Positions 17,417-26,618 of a DNA stretch of 64,000 nucleotides are shown in pieces; position 1 is the stretch's first letter, and the number at the start of each line of letters is the position of its first letter. This DNA is from Luxibacter massiliensis (GTDB taxonomy: Bacteria > Bacillota > Clostridia > Lachnospirales > Lachnospiraceae): NCBI RefSeq assembly GCF_900604355.1, contig NZ_UWOE01000001.1, forward strand, positions 1,364,001-1,428,000, in the 5' to 3' direction. A program made the translations under genes and the position numbers. The notes beneath the pieces were generated by a model that did no database searches, was not told the origin of the DNA, and worked only from the letters and a program-made list of their open reading frames with translations.

Positions 17417-18559
17417 CTAATACCCTCGTATTCTTGTGAAAAATTCTTTTATCATTTCTGTGATATATATAATTTTATCCTCACCTAGTCCGTAGTACAT
17501 AGGAAGACGCAGCAGGCGTTCGCTTTCCACCGTGGTATACCTGTCTGTCCCATGGAATTTCCCTAATCGCTTCCCCGCAGGGGAGGAGTGTAAGGGGATA
17601 TAATGGAACACGGATTTAATATTTTTACCTTTCAGGAAATGGATCAGCTCTGACCGCTCATTTAGGTCTTTTACCTTAATATAAAACATATGTGCATTGT
17701 GAGCACAGCCATCTGGTATAACCGGCAGTCCGATTATTCCTTTCTCGGAAAGCTCAGCAAGCAGCGAGTAGTATAGATTCCAGGATTCCATACGGTCATT
17801 ATATATTTCATCTGCTTTGTCCAACTGTGCCCACAGATAAGCCGCATTTAATTCACTGGGTAAATAGGAAGAACCGGCCTCCACCCACGTATACTTATCT
17901 ATCTCTCCCCGAAAGAACTGGCTTCGGTTGGTTCCCTTTTCACGGATAATTTCTGCCTTCATAATATTGCCGCTGTCTTTTATTAATAGAGCACCGCCTT
18001 CCCCCATGCTGTAATTTTTAGTTTCGTGAAAGCTGTAGCAGCCATAATCTCCAAAGGTTCCCAGCGCTTGTCCTTTATATGTGGCCATCATAGCCTGTGC
18101 GGCATCTTCGATAACCATCAGATTATACTCTTTTGCGATATCACAAATTTTATCCATTTCACAGGCAACCCCTGCATAATGTACGGGAACAATGGCCCGG
18201 GTTTTGTGTGTGACAGCATCTTCGATGAGGTTTTCATCAATATTCATTGTATCTGGGCGGATATCTACAAAAATAACTTTAGCTCCCCTAAGCACAAAAG
18301 CATCTGCTGTAGAAACAAAGGTATATGAGGGCATGATTACCTCGTCGCCAGGACGGATATTTGCCAGGATTGCAGCTAATTCAGTGGCATGTGTACAGGA
18401 GGTAGTCAGCAAGGCTTTGGCAGTCCCTGTATTTTCCTCTATCCACTTAGAACACTTTTGGGTAAATTCCCCGTCCCCGCATATTTTATGAGAGCGGATA
18501 GCTTCTTCAATATATGTCATTTCTTTGCCAACAGTTGGCGGTACATTAAAACTAATCAT
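17417..18559 (-). CDS. WecE/RffA-type dTDP-4-keto-6-deoxy-sugar 4-aminotransferase (DegT family)
   Basis: 380 residues, normal for WecE. PLP enzyme that makes a 4-amino-4,6-dideoxy sugar such as dTDP-Fuc4N. Family blocks: LLTTSCTHATELAA near residue 50, GDEVIMPSYTFVST, VIEDAAQAM, and SFHETKNYSMGEGGA, where the Lys of HETKN carries PLP. The HETKN form is more typical of WecE than of other DegT enzymes. It starts with ATG at 18557-18559. It lies with the ATP-grasp, GT2 and epimerase genes, so the operon probably puts an acylated or aminoacylated 4-amino sugar on a surface polymer; this is inference. No dTDP-glucose synthesis genes are in the window. Confidence 0.87.
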   Translation of the reverse strand: MISFNVPPTVGKEMTYIEEAIRSHKICGDGEFTQKCSKWIEENTGTAKALLTTSCTHATELAAILANIRPGDEVIMPSYTFVSTADAFVLRGAKVIFVDIRPDTMNIDENLIEDAVTHKTRAIVPVHYAGVACEMDKICDIAKEYNLMVIEDAAQAMMATYKGQALGTFGDYGCYSFHETKNYSMGEGGALLIKDSGNIMKAEIIREKGTNRSQFFRGEIDKYTWVEAGSSYLPSELNAAYLWAQLDKADEIYNDRMESWNLYYSLLAELSEKGIIGLPVIPDGCAHNAHMFYIKVKDLNERSELIHFLKGKNIKSVFHYIPLHSSPAGKRLGKFHGTDRYTTVESERLLRLPMYYGLGEDKIIYITEMIKEFFTRIRGY

Positions 18560-18687
18560 CTCGTGTTCCTCACTTCTTTATTTTCGCTTTGGCAACAGTG
18601 ATACTTCCTGTGGAGGAAAATATCATATGTGGCAAAACTATTACGTTATGGCAATATATACTGATGCCAGTAAATTTCAGCTTTTAT

Positions 18688-20484
18688 CTATTTTTCATAA
18701 AATTTCCAAATCTCATAACCATCTATTTTGTCCACACATTCTGCTCTGGCGTCAGGGTAATAATGTTCTTTTAAATAGTTTAGTTTTAGATCAATATTAC
18801 AATTGTCTACTACATACACATTTTCTTTTACCAACTGCGGCAATGGGTCTGCAAGATCATTCTTTTGTAAAAGATTTCCTATATCAGGAAAATTTGTAGT
18901 GATTCCTGCTAAATAAATAAAATTGTCATAATATCCTACGGGCAGTGACTCCCATGGACTCCATTCGTAAAAGAGTGTCTGGATTGTCGTACTAAAATCC
19001 AGGAAATAAAAATTACCTTTATGTTTCTTCATTTCTTTAAACAAATTGTCTGCTGGTTTGTTCTTATTGACAACTTTTCTGTATTTTCTGGCATCGTAGT
19101 CCCCAGAAGCGTCAAATGCATTTTGGATGTATGCTTTTCTTCCCTCAGGCGTTACTTTCTGCCAAGTTAAATCAGGAATGTATAAGATTCCGCCGATCAT
19201 ACATAAAAGCAGTGTGGATATCAAACATATTTTCGAAGACTCACAGTATCCTTCTGTTTGGGAATCACATGAAGACAGATGACCCCAAAAATAAATTCCA
19301 CATATAAAAACGCCTAGCAAGACGGAATATTCGACTCTGTAAATACATCGTTCACGATACGCAAAATAAAACATGAGGACTGTGCCAATCCCTGCACTTG
19401 CCAGCATAGTCCACCATTTTGAGTAATTTAAAATAATTCCCCAAAATACAAGCAGCACACAGGCCAAAAACACGGGATATCCGCTGATCCCCCTTGCCTG
19501 CAGATATTGGAATAAATCTTCCCATGTCTTTTTCTGGCTTTGTTGATAATTTTGTATGATGCTGCCAACCTGCTGCATCTTTTCAAGGGTAAATACATTG
19601 TTGTCAGCGAAATTCCAGGTTTTTAACATATAATAATCATTCTCAGATACCCCTATTTTTTCTAATTCGTCTGCGTATGCATAGTAACCATAATCTGTAT
19701 AATCAACAATCTGTGAACGGGCATTATCGTATGCATAGAAATAGCCATATGCCTCGTCATTATTGAATGTGTACCAGTTTAAATATTTACATCCAAAAGC
19801 CGCGCTGATTAAAAGAAGTCCGTATAGCACGATAGTAGATATTTTAATGGCAGCAATTTTGGTAAAGCCTTCCCTTTTTATCAAAGCGACAAATTCAAAA
19901 GTCAGCCAAAGAATTATAAAACCTCCGGCAATATAAATGACAGAAAAACGAATCAAAGTTCCTGTCAGGCACAGAAGTCCCCCAAAAATAATTTTGCGCC
20001 ATCTTTTTTGATGGAAAATCTCTTGTATGAAAAGGAAACTTCCGGCCATAACTGCAAGCATGGCTGTTTTTGTAAATTGGACTAAAATATATGCATCATT
20101 TATATAAAATAAAATCAGCATTACAGAGAGCAATATAGCCTTGGGACGCTCCATTCTCTCAAACAGCAAAAATGTAATGGTTGTGGAGGAAGCAAAAATA
20201 ACTCCAAGCTGCAGCAAAAAGTACCAGCTAATTTGAGGAAACAGTCTGTAAAATGGTATTAGTACATAACCAATCAGGACGTTTACAAAAATCATCTGGG
20301 GATTCTGGCTTTCACCAAATGCGCCTGATAAAATAGAGGCCATAATAAAGTCATCAGAGACTTCATATTTAAGGTCACAGAATAAAAGTAGCAGGACAAA
20401 AAAGAAGGAATTGATTAATATAGAAATTCTAATATTGGAATGAAATATTCTTCTGAATTTGACCGGTATTAATGTAGGATGCAT
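18688..20484 (-). CDS. polytopic membrane protein, GT-C glycosyltransferase-like (paralog of 13520-15400)
   Basis: 598 residues. A hydrophobic N-terminal two-thirds with about 11 membrane segments is followed by a soluble C-terminal domain that ends in a DGYEIWKFYEK strand. After the first helix there is a VSDDFIMASILSG segment, parallel to ATNDDYRMRLIISG in the neighbour protein, and both continue with a conserved NP-QMIF/NQAIF block; the acidic pair is the usual GT-C catalytic place. It is the first gene of the minus-strand operon, 128 bp before the aminotransferase gene, and is divergent from the flippase gene at 20770. It probably transfers a lipid-linked sugar outside the membrane. Confidence 0.7.
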   Translation of the reverse strand: MHPTLIPVKFRRIFHSNIRISILINSFFFVLLLLFCDLKYEVSDDFIMASILSGAFGESQNPQMIFVNVLIGYVLIPFYRLFPQISWYFLLQLGVIFASSTTITFLLFERMERPKAILLSVMLILFYINDAYILVQFTKTAMLAVMAGSFLFIQEIFHQKRWRKIIFGGLLCLTGTLIRFSVIYIAGGFIILWLTFEFVALIKREGFTKIAAIKISTIVLYGLLLISAAFGCKYLNWYTFNNDEAYGYFYAYDNARSQIVDYTDYGYYAYADELEKIGVSENDYYMLKTWNFADNNVFTLEKMQQVGSIIQNYQQSQKKTWEDLFQYLQARGISGYPVFLACVLLVFWGIILNYSKWWTMLASAGIGTVLMFYFAYRERCIYRVEYSVLLGVFICGIYFWGHLSSCDSQTEGYCESSKICLISTLLLCMIGGILYIPDLTWQKVTPEGRKAYIQNAFDASGDYDARKYRKVVNKNKPADNLFKEMKKHKGNFYFLDFSTTIQTLFYEWSPWESLPVGYYDNFIYLAGITTNFPDIGNLLQKNDLADPLPQLVKENVYVVDNCNIDLKLNYLKEHYYPDARAECVDKIDGYEIWKFYEK

Positions 20485-20652
20485 TAACTGTCCTCCTGCC
20501 GCTTAAATTGTATGGATTAAGTAAACTATCCATGATACTTGCCCCCGGGCAGATAGACACCTGGGTATCTATAAGGTATAATGACTTAATAGGCAGCTAA
20601 AGGGTTAATGTTTATTTGTGGTCTGGTTAATGGCGGATATAGAAACTTCATA

Positions 20653-20682
20653 TTGCCAGGGGACGGGAAAACGGTATATAAT
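20653..20682 (+). promoter_or_regulatory. candidate promoter for the flippase operon
   Basis: TTGCCA (20653-20658) and TATAAT (20677-20682) are 18 bp apart in the 285-bp gap between divergent operons, 87 bp before the flippase start. The -10 is perfect and the -35 is moderate. Nothing else recognisable is in this gap. Confidence 0.45.
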
Positions 20683-20769
20683 AATAAATTAGTGATATAA
20701 GATCAAGCAGATATGAAATGCCCGCCTATATATTTTTAAATAGAAGAGGAAAATAATGAGGGACAGAAG

Positions 20770-22071
20770 ATGGGGATAAAGAAATTTCTAACTGAAAGCA
20801 GGAATATAGAAAGGGACAGCTATCTCTGGAATATGGCTGGAGGGATGCTCATGGCCTTTCAGTCAGTCATTATGCTGATGATACTGACCAGGACAGTGGG
20901 ACTTGTGGAGGCTGGTATTTTTACGATTGCCTATGCCAATGCGAACTTGTTTTTAACAATTGGTAAATATGGGATGCGCTATTTTCAAGTTTCAGATGTA
21001 AATGCCCAGTTTTCTTTTACAGAATATCTGTCCTCCAGGTGGATTACTTCAGCAGCCATGATTGCTGTATCTTTTGCTTACGTCCTGTATATTTCCGGCC
21101 AAAATGAATATACAGTGGAAAAAAGCCTGGTTATTATATGGATGTGTATTTTTAAAGTGGTGGACGTAGTGGAAGATGTATTCCATGGAATGTACCAGCA
21201 GAGAGGCAGGCTGGATATTGCATCTAAAGCAATGACACTGCGGATTACGCTGACTATAATTGTATTTGCTATAGGGGTCATTATCCTCCGAAATCAATTG
21301 GCCGCACTCATGATTGCCACGGTTTTTACTACAATTTTATTGGTTATATTTATAAAGTGGACATATTCCCCTTATAAAGCAGAAAAAAAAACCCTGGACA
21401 AGGGAAGGTTGATTTTGCTGTTGAAAAGCTGTTTTCCCTTGTTTGCAGGAGCATTTTTATCATTTTATATAGGCAATGCACCTAAATACGCAATTGACGC
21501 CATATTGTCTGATGAACTGCAGGCATGTTATGGTTTTATTGCAATGCCGGTTTTTGTAATTGGATTATTAAATAACTTCATTTTTAATCCTATGTTGTTC
21601 AAAATGTCATGTCTATGGGCGGAGCGGCAGATGCGCCCGTTTTTGAAAAGAATATTCATCCAGATAGGGATCATCGGGATGATAACAGGAGTATGTATTC
21701 TTGGGGCTTATATTCTAGGTGTCCCTGTTTTGTCTTTTATGTATAATACTGACTTAAGTCCCTATAAGTCGGAACTGCTTATTCTGCTGGTGGGAGGAGG
21801 CTTCCTGGGGTTATCAGGCCTTTTAAATGCAGTTATCACAATTATCCGTTTTCAGAAAACAATCGTATGGGGGTATGGCTTGGTGGCAGTACTTGCCTTT
21901 GTGTTGTCTGAAAGGATTGTCAGGAGCTATGAAATGATGGGGGCTGCTATTTTATATACGATTCTTATGGGACTGTTGTGTGTCTGTTTTTTAATTTTAT
22001 TTACCGCAGGCATTCTGATAGAAGTGAAAAAGAGTCGTCAAGCAGAGGGCGCACAAAAGGGAATATATTAA
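20770..22071 (+). CDS. Wzx-like polysaccharide flippase (MOP superfamily)
   Basis: 433 residues with about 12 membrane helices and a short charged C-terminal tail. It begins with a cytoplasmic stretch followed by GMLMAFQSVIMLMILTRTVG, and the repeat layout of two six-helix bundles is visible, as in Wzx/MurJ-type lipid-linked oligosaccharide flippases. It would move undecaprenyl-linked oligosaccharide across the membrane for the surface glycan made around it. It is the first gene of the plus-strand half of the locus. Confidence 0.8.
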   Translation: MGIKKFLTESRNIERDSYLWNMAGGMLMAFQSVIMLMILTRTVGLVEAGIFTIAYANANLFLTIGKYGMRYFQVSDVNAQFSFTEYLSSRWITSAAMIAVSFAYVLYISGQNEYTVEKSLVIIWMCIFKVVDVVEDVFHGMYQQRGRLDIASKAMTLRITLTIIVFAIGVIILRNQLAALMIATVFTTILLVIFIKWTYSPYKAEKKTLDKGRLILLLKSCFPLFAGAFLSFYIGNAPKYAIDAILSDELQACYGFIAMPVFVIGLLNNFIFNPMLFKMSCLWAERQMRPFLKRIFIQIGIIGMITGVCILGAYILGVPVLSFMYNTDLSPYKSELLILLVGGGFLGLSGLLNAVITIIRFQKTIVWGYGLVAVLAFVLSERIVRSYEMMGAAILYTILMGLLCVCFLILFTAGILIEVKKSRQAEGAQKGIY

Positions 22072-22457
22072 GTGGGAGATATGTCAGATACAATTACATG
22101 CCAGCCTCTCATTTTATAATAATGGAAAATAGAAAGATACAAGACTATACACCTCCTTTATCTTATATTTTATGGGAAAAGTCTGCAGATATGCCAAAGA
22201 TATATTTTATTCCCGCGAGCAACGAGCCAAGCGGACATGTTTACATGTCCATTTGGCCACTGCCGCGAGGGTCTGATACCCCGATGTTTGTACCGCTGCT
22301 AGTTTGATGCCCCGTATGTTTGCATTGGGGTCTTTGACGTAAGAAGAAAGATATGTTCTGATGCCAAACATAATAGATGGAATGCAGAAGGATATTGGCG
22401 GAGGTGGAATGGGATTGGTTAGGCTTAGGTTTGAGCCTGTTAAATAGGGAGAGATTT
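22072..22457 (+). other. 386-bp intergenic region with a structured repeat-like element
   Basis: No gene is seen. Between 22212 and 22335 there is a G+C-richer structured block. GGACATGT (22233-22240) and ACATGTCC (22243-22250) form a hairpin, extended by GCCAA (22226-22230) pairing with TTGGC (22253-22257). It is flanked by copies of CCGCGAG. It is followed by two related stretches, GATACCCCGATGTTTG and GATGCCCCGTATGTTTG. The rest is A+T rich. It resembles a dispersed intergenic repeat or mini-element more than a regulatory leader, but only one full copy is in the window. Confidence 0.45.
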
Positions 22458-23183
22458 ATGCCAGGTTACATTATACATCTGTCAGTTGCAAAAAGATTTT
22501 TGGAATTGTTAAAAATGGGGGCAGGAGTAGAGTGGAGCCTTTCTGACAGAAATAGTTTTTATTTAGGTACGCTGCTGCCGGATGCCACAGATAATAAAAT
22601 AGTGACTCATTTTAGGGATGTCTATAAAAGTAGTTGGGTGATAAGCGAACCAAATATAAAGGAATTTGATAAGAAATATACTAAAGAGTCATTTGTCCCT
22701 CGTTATATATCCGGGATGAACAATATAGACAAAGATCAGATTTTTTATATGGGGTACAGGCTGCATTTGTTTGTTGACCATCTGTTTTTTGTGAAATATC
22801 TGCCTGAATGGGTGAGTTTCTTGGGACAGGATAGGAGAGAAGCCAGGTTTAGGGAAGATCTAAGGTGGGGTTACTGTATGAAAAAGAATACCTGGATACC
22901 CGGAGATGAGTTTTTTACTGATAAATATTACTATGGAGATTTTACCATATTAAATCAAAAGCTGATTTCGGCATATAAGCTCAGGCTGGAATTTGACTGG
23001 GAAATAAGAGTACCCGAAACAGAAGAGTGTGCATTTATGGACAAAACCCGTCTGAGAAAAGAGCTTGGGCAATTTTTGCAAAAGGACGAAAGCAGGAAAA
23101 TAGAACTAAAAGTTTTTGAGTACTGGGATATGATAGATATGATTGAAGAACTCGCAGTGGCATTTATAGAAGAATATCGGTGA
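22458..23183 (+). CDS. hypothetical protein, possibly zinc-dependent phospholipase C-like
   Basis: 241 residues. The start is the ATG at 22458 (MPGYIIHLSVAKRF) with AGGGAGAG just upstream. Features seen: an N-terminal His in YIIHLSVAKRF, GTLLPDATD with an acidic pair, and LHLFVDHLFF with two further histidines and an Asp. This spacing resembles the metal ligands of the zinc-dependent phospholipase C-like family often found in clostridia. No signal peptide or membrane segment is visible, so it is probably cytoplasmic. Its position inside a surface-glycan locus gives no clear role. The family assignment is tentative. Confidence 0.6.
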   Translation: MPGYIIHLSVAKRFLELLKMGAGVEWSLSDRNSFYLGTLLPDATDNKIVTHFRDVYKSSWVISEPNIKEFDKKYTKESFVPRYISGMNNIDKDQIFYMGYRLHLFVDHLFFVKYLPEWVSFLGQDRREARFREDLRWGYCMKKNTWIPGDEFFTDKYYYGDFTILNQKLISAYKLRLEFDWEIRVPETEECAFMDKTRLRKELGQFLQKDESRKIELKVFEYWDMIDMIEELAVAFIEEYR

Positions 23184-23282
23184 GAGTATTTATATTATAA
23201 ATCTGTAGATGAATTTTGACAAGATGTATTATAGAGAGAATTTTTAAATTGCAGTAGTTTTTTGGAAAAGAGGACAAGGGAA

Positions 23283-24857
23283 ATGAAGGGGAAAATAAAT
23301 GAATTTAAAAATAGTTTTTTAGGGACGAAAGATACCCTGCTGCTTTTTATAAAAAGTAATAAAGCAGCTTTGGTAATAATGATTTCCGTAATTCTTTTGG
23401 GATACGGAAGTAAAGTGTTTTTATATACAAATCAGTTTGACACTATTATCATGCAGGAAAGGTACCTGGCAAATTTAAAATGGTGGGCTGGGATAGGACG
23501 TTTTTCATTAGTTATTATGAAATTGATATTTGAGAATGGATTTCTCAATAGTACCTATTCAAATTTCTTGGCTATTATTGCCTGGGCGGCCGCAATCAGT
23601 ATATGGGGGGCGTTTTTATTCAGCAAAATGGATAACCTGGGAAAAAAGATAGAGTCAATTACATTTGTCATATTTTGTGTTTTATTTGCCACCACTCCAA
23701 TTATGGCGGAACAGTTTAGCTTTACATTACAGAACTGGGAAGTGATGACAGGATTCTCAATAGTAGTAGCTGGTATTTGGTGTTTCCTTAAATATGTAGA
23801 GAGTAATAATTATTTCTTCCTTTTTGGAGCAGGGATTTTGACTGCCTGGTGTATTGGGTTATATCAATCTTTTATCAGCATCTTTGTTTTAGGTGTCTTG
23901 GCAAAGTTATTGTTAGAGGCTTGTATAAACATGAATCAGAGAGTGACTTGGAGATATGTATTTACACTTATCATAAAATTCATTCAAAGTATGATCTTGT
24001 CTTTAATATTCTATTTTATTTCAAATAGAATCGTTATACGTATTATGTCTGCCCAACCAGAAGCTTATCTGTCCGGAAATTTTAAATGGTTTGAACAAGG
24101 GGTTTATCAGTCTATAATTGAGATTCTGAAATATATAAAATCTCTGATATGGTCAAATGAAAACTATTATTCTTCGTATGTATATGGTTTTATTTTTCTT
24201 GCATTTTTATTATTTGCTTTTGCTTATAGTAACAAAATCTACAATTTTTTATTAAGATTAGCAATTATAGGCTCTCCCTTTTATTTTTCTGTATTATTCG
24301 GAGGGGCGGTTATGTATAGGATACAAATTGTGCTTCCTCTGACTGTTGCCATATGTGGGGCAGTTCTGATATACGATATGGGAAAGTTTTGTAAAAGAAG
24401 GATCTTAACTGTCCTTGGTACGGCAGTCCTGATTATCTTTGGATGTAGAAACAGCCAGATATTAAATCAGGCATTTTATACAGAATATATGCAGTATAAT
24501 TATGACGTAAATATTTGTTATGATATTAATAATAAAATAGAAAAATATGCTGGAAATGGTTTGAAAAAGGTTGTTTTTATCGGGCGCAGAAATAAAAAAA
24601 GTATACTTCAAACTGGGATGTTTTACGAAAATATTGGTTCTAGTCTTTTTCAGATAGATTGGGCGGGTGACTTGAATAGATCAGAGAGAATTGTTTATTT
24701 AATGAATACCTTGGGGTTAGACTACCAGCCGCCTTCTGGTGAAGAATTCTGGAGAGCGTACGAGTACTGCCTGTCATCCAATTTAGAATCCTATCCAAAG
24801 GAGGATTGTGTTGGAATCTTAGACGATATTATAGTAGTTAAGCTGGATGTTAATTAG
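23283..24857 (+). CDS. GtrII-like membrane glucosyltransferase family protein
   Basis: 524 residues, polytopic. I chose the ATG at 23283 because AGGACAAGG lies just upstream; a TTG at 23262 would add 7 residues. After the first TM there is an FDTIIMQERYLANLKWWAGIGRF-like segment followed by RFSLVIMKL, matching the pattern of Glucos_trans_II (GtrII) proteins, which transfer a glucosyl group from a lipid carrier to a surface glycan outside the membrane. A soluble tail of about 130 residues closes the chain. With the GT2 proteins nearby (16467 and 26619) as possible lipid-glucose loaders, it may add a side-chain sugar. Confidence 0.72.
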   Translation: MKGKINEFKNSFLGTKDTLLLFIKSNKAALVIMISVILLGYGSKVFLYTNQFDTIIMQERYLANLKWWAGIGRFSLVIMKLIFENGFLNSTYSNFLAIIAWAAAISIWGAFLFSKMDNLGKKIESITFVIFCVLFATTPIMAEQFSFTLQNWEVMTGFSIVVAGIWCFLKYVESNNYFFLFGAGILTAWCIGLYQSFISIFVLGVLAKLLLEACINMNQRVTWRYVFTLIIKFIQSMILSLIFYFISNRIVIRIMSAQPEAYLSGNFKWFEQGVYQSIIEILKYIKSLIWSNENYYSSYVYGFIFLAFLLFAFAYSNKIYNFLLRLAIIGSPFYFSVLFGGAVMYRIQIVLPLTVAICGAVLIYDMGKFCKRRILTVLGTAVLIIFGCRNSQILNQAFYTEYMQYNYDVNICYDINNKIEKYAGNGLKKVVFIGRRNKKSILQTGMFYENIGSSLFQIDWAGDLNRSERIVYLMNTLGLDYQPPSGEEFWRAYEYCLSSNLESYPKEDCVGILDDIIVVKLDVN

Positions 24858-24885
24858 TTTTTGCTTCTGTGAGGATATATATTTG

Positions 24886-24961
24886 TTCAATAAGGTATAC
24901 CCAAAGGGCACCCCCTAATACATGTCCTAAAGGGATGGGTGGACTCCGTCCATCAAGGTAT
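24886..24961 (+). repeat. intergenic repeat fragments: half-unit of the TTCAATAAG family and first copy of the CATGTCC...TGGACTCC element
   Basis: TTCAATAAGGTATAC (24886-24900) matches half of the 32-bp hairpin unit arrayed at 26449. The stretch 24921-24961, starting CATGTCC and containing TGGACTCCGTCCA (a small hairpin), matches 37411-37450; by hand about 31 of 40 aligned bases agree with one gap. Both are non-coding and lie before the gene at 25027. Confidence 0.55.
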
Positions 24962-25026
24962 GATTGGTAAAACCAATCCGTTATCGTTAGTTTGACAGAG
25001 AATTTCCAGGAGGAAGAAGGTTTATA

Positions 25027-26370
25027 ATGAAAAATGTAAAAAAAGGAATATTTATTTTCCTAATGGCTATAGTAACAGCCTTGTTATGCAATATTTTGGC
25101 GTTTTTGATTCCTCATTCAGCAGTCCATCAAAACATTAAAGAATCGCTGCCTGTATTGCAGCAGGAAGGCCCATTGTTCCCAATTATAGGGGAGAAATAC
25201 AGAAATTCTATTGCGGACAATAATACCGATGCGCTTATGCTTTTGATGGCTGACTATGACGGACAGCAGCATTCCGTTTTGGAAAAAAGCGTCGGAGGAT
25301 TCTATACTACTTCCCAAAATACTAGTAATACAGGCTTATATTTTTTTGATATGTTTATTTCTTCTATGCAGGAGGACAATATAGAAACAGGAGTTAATTC
25401 ATATTCAAGATATTGGCATGGATGGATGCTTCCTTTAAGGTTATTATTACTGTTTTGTAGTTATGAGGATATCAGATATATTAGTATGGTATTTATAATT
25501 GCCTTGTTAGTATATTACATTTATTTATTAAATCAGAAGGGGTTAAAGATGTATGCTGCATCTTACTTAGCAGCAAGTCTATTTATTCTGCCGATAACTG
25601 CAAGTGTAAGTTTTGAATACTCTTTTGTCTATTACGTAATCTTAATCCAAAATATTTTAATGATCAAATATTTTGGGTTTATAAAGGAGAAAATTGGGTT
25701 TGGCAACTATTTTTTAGTGACGGGATGTATTATCAGTTATTTTGACTTTTTAACGTATCCTATTGCGACTCTAGGTTTTTGTATGGCATCCTATTTAATA
25801 TTGACAATGTGCGGCACATTAGACAGTGTTTATAGGAGCATAAAGGATGTCATATTATACTCTATAACGTGGGCCGTCGGATATTTTGGGATGTGGATTG
25901 CTAAATGGTTAATTGGAACATTAATACTTGGAAGCCATGTTTTTACAGAAGCTTTAGGGCAGCTTACTTTGAGAACTTCATCTACTGCTGGATTAGGTGA
26001 ATTGGATCCAGAACACGTGATTACATTCCATGAAACGTTGGGACTTAATTTAGGAGTATTTAAAACCCGGGGATTTTTAGCAGTAGGCCTATGTCTGTTG
26101 TGTTACTTATTGTTTAATATCATAAAAACAAAGAAATATAATTATCTGAAACAGTATCCTCTTTCCTCTATTCCGTTTATTTTGGTATTCCTTATGCCTT
26201 TCGCATGGGCATTTGTTTTTAAAAATCATTTGTATTTACATTATAATTTCACATCAAATATTTTTGTTGTTTCTTTCCTTGCTGCCTTTTCGTATTTGTC
26301 CCTGCTTCTTTGTGCGCCCTCAATATCAAGTACAAAGCAAACATTTAAAAAATCAAAGGGAGTAGTGTGA
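25027..26370 (+). CDS. polytopic membrane protein of unknown function
   Basis: 447 residues. The ATG at 25027 follows AGGAGGAAGAAGG. A first TM (about 8-30) is followed by a loop of about 100 residues outside the membrane, containing GGFYTTSQNTSNTG and a SYSRYWHGWM segment, and then about 9 more hydrophobic segments. The large first external loop with Tyr-Trp-His groups resembles membrane proteins in teichoic acid or glycan loci, but I do not recognise the family. It lies between a GtrII-like gene and a GT2 gene, so a glycan-modifying role is inferred only from context. Confidence 0.6.
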   Translation: MKNVKKGIFIFLMAIVTALLCNILAFLIPHSAVHQNIKESLPVLQQEGPLFPIIGEKYRNSIADNNTDALMLLMADYDGQQHSVLEKSVGGFYTTSQNTSNTGLYFFDMFISSMQEDNIETGVNSYSRYWHGWMLPLRLLLLFCSYEDIRYISMVFIIALLVYYIYLLNQKGLKMYAASYLAASLFILPITASVSFEYSFVYYVILIQNILMIKYFGFIKEKIGFGNYFLVTGCIISYFDFLTYPIATLGFCMASYLILTMCGTLDSVYRSIKDVILYSITWAVGYFGMWIAKWLIGTLILGSHVFTEALGQLTLRTSSTAGLGELDPEHVITFHETLGLNLGVFKTRGFLAVGLCLLCYLLFNIIKTKKYNYLKQYPLSSIPFILVFLMPFAWAFVFKNHLYLHYNFTSNIFVVSFLAAFSYLSLLLCAPSISSTKQTFKKSKGVV

Positions 26371-26448
26371 AAACGAAAAATAAGTATTGTATATGAAATG
26401 TAAATAATCATATGATATATCGCATACATCTATTTCATATTGAATTGT

Positions 26449-26599
26449 TGATATTCAATAAGGCATACTTATTGGACTGCTGATATTCAATAAGGCATAC
26501 TTATTGGACTGCTGATATTCAATAAGGCATACTTATTGAACTGCTGATATTCAATAAGGCATGCTTATTGAACTGCTAATGTTCAATAAGATATGTATT
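26449..26599 (+). repeat. tandem array of a 32-bp hairpin-forming repeat (4 full units plus a partial)
   Basis: Units begin at 26449, 26481, 26513, 26545 and 26577 (partial). Each carries the perfect or near-perfect inverted repeat TTCAATAAG / CTTATTGAA around a 5-base loop (GCATA), then a short linker CTGCTGATA. The units differ by only a few bases. There are no spacers, so this is not a CRISPR array. It ends about 20 bp before the GT2 start at 26619. A related array lies at 32445-32516 and a half unit at 24886. Confidence 0.9.
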
Positions 26600-26618
26600 T
26601 TAAAGAAGGAATAAAAAT

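Noticed and set aside
23262..23282. TTG start for the GtrII-like protein
   Set aside because: ATG 23283 has a ribosome site at normal distance.
26449..26599. CRISPR array
   Set aside because: Units are contiguous 32-bp tandem repeats with no spacers and no cas genes nearby.
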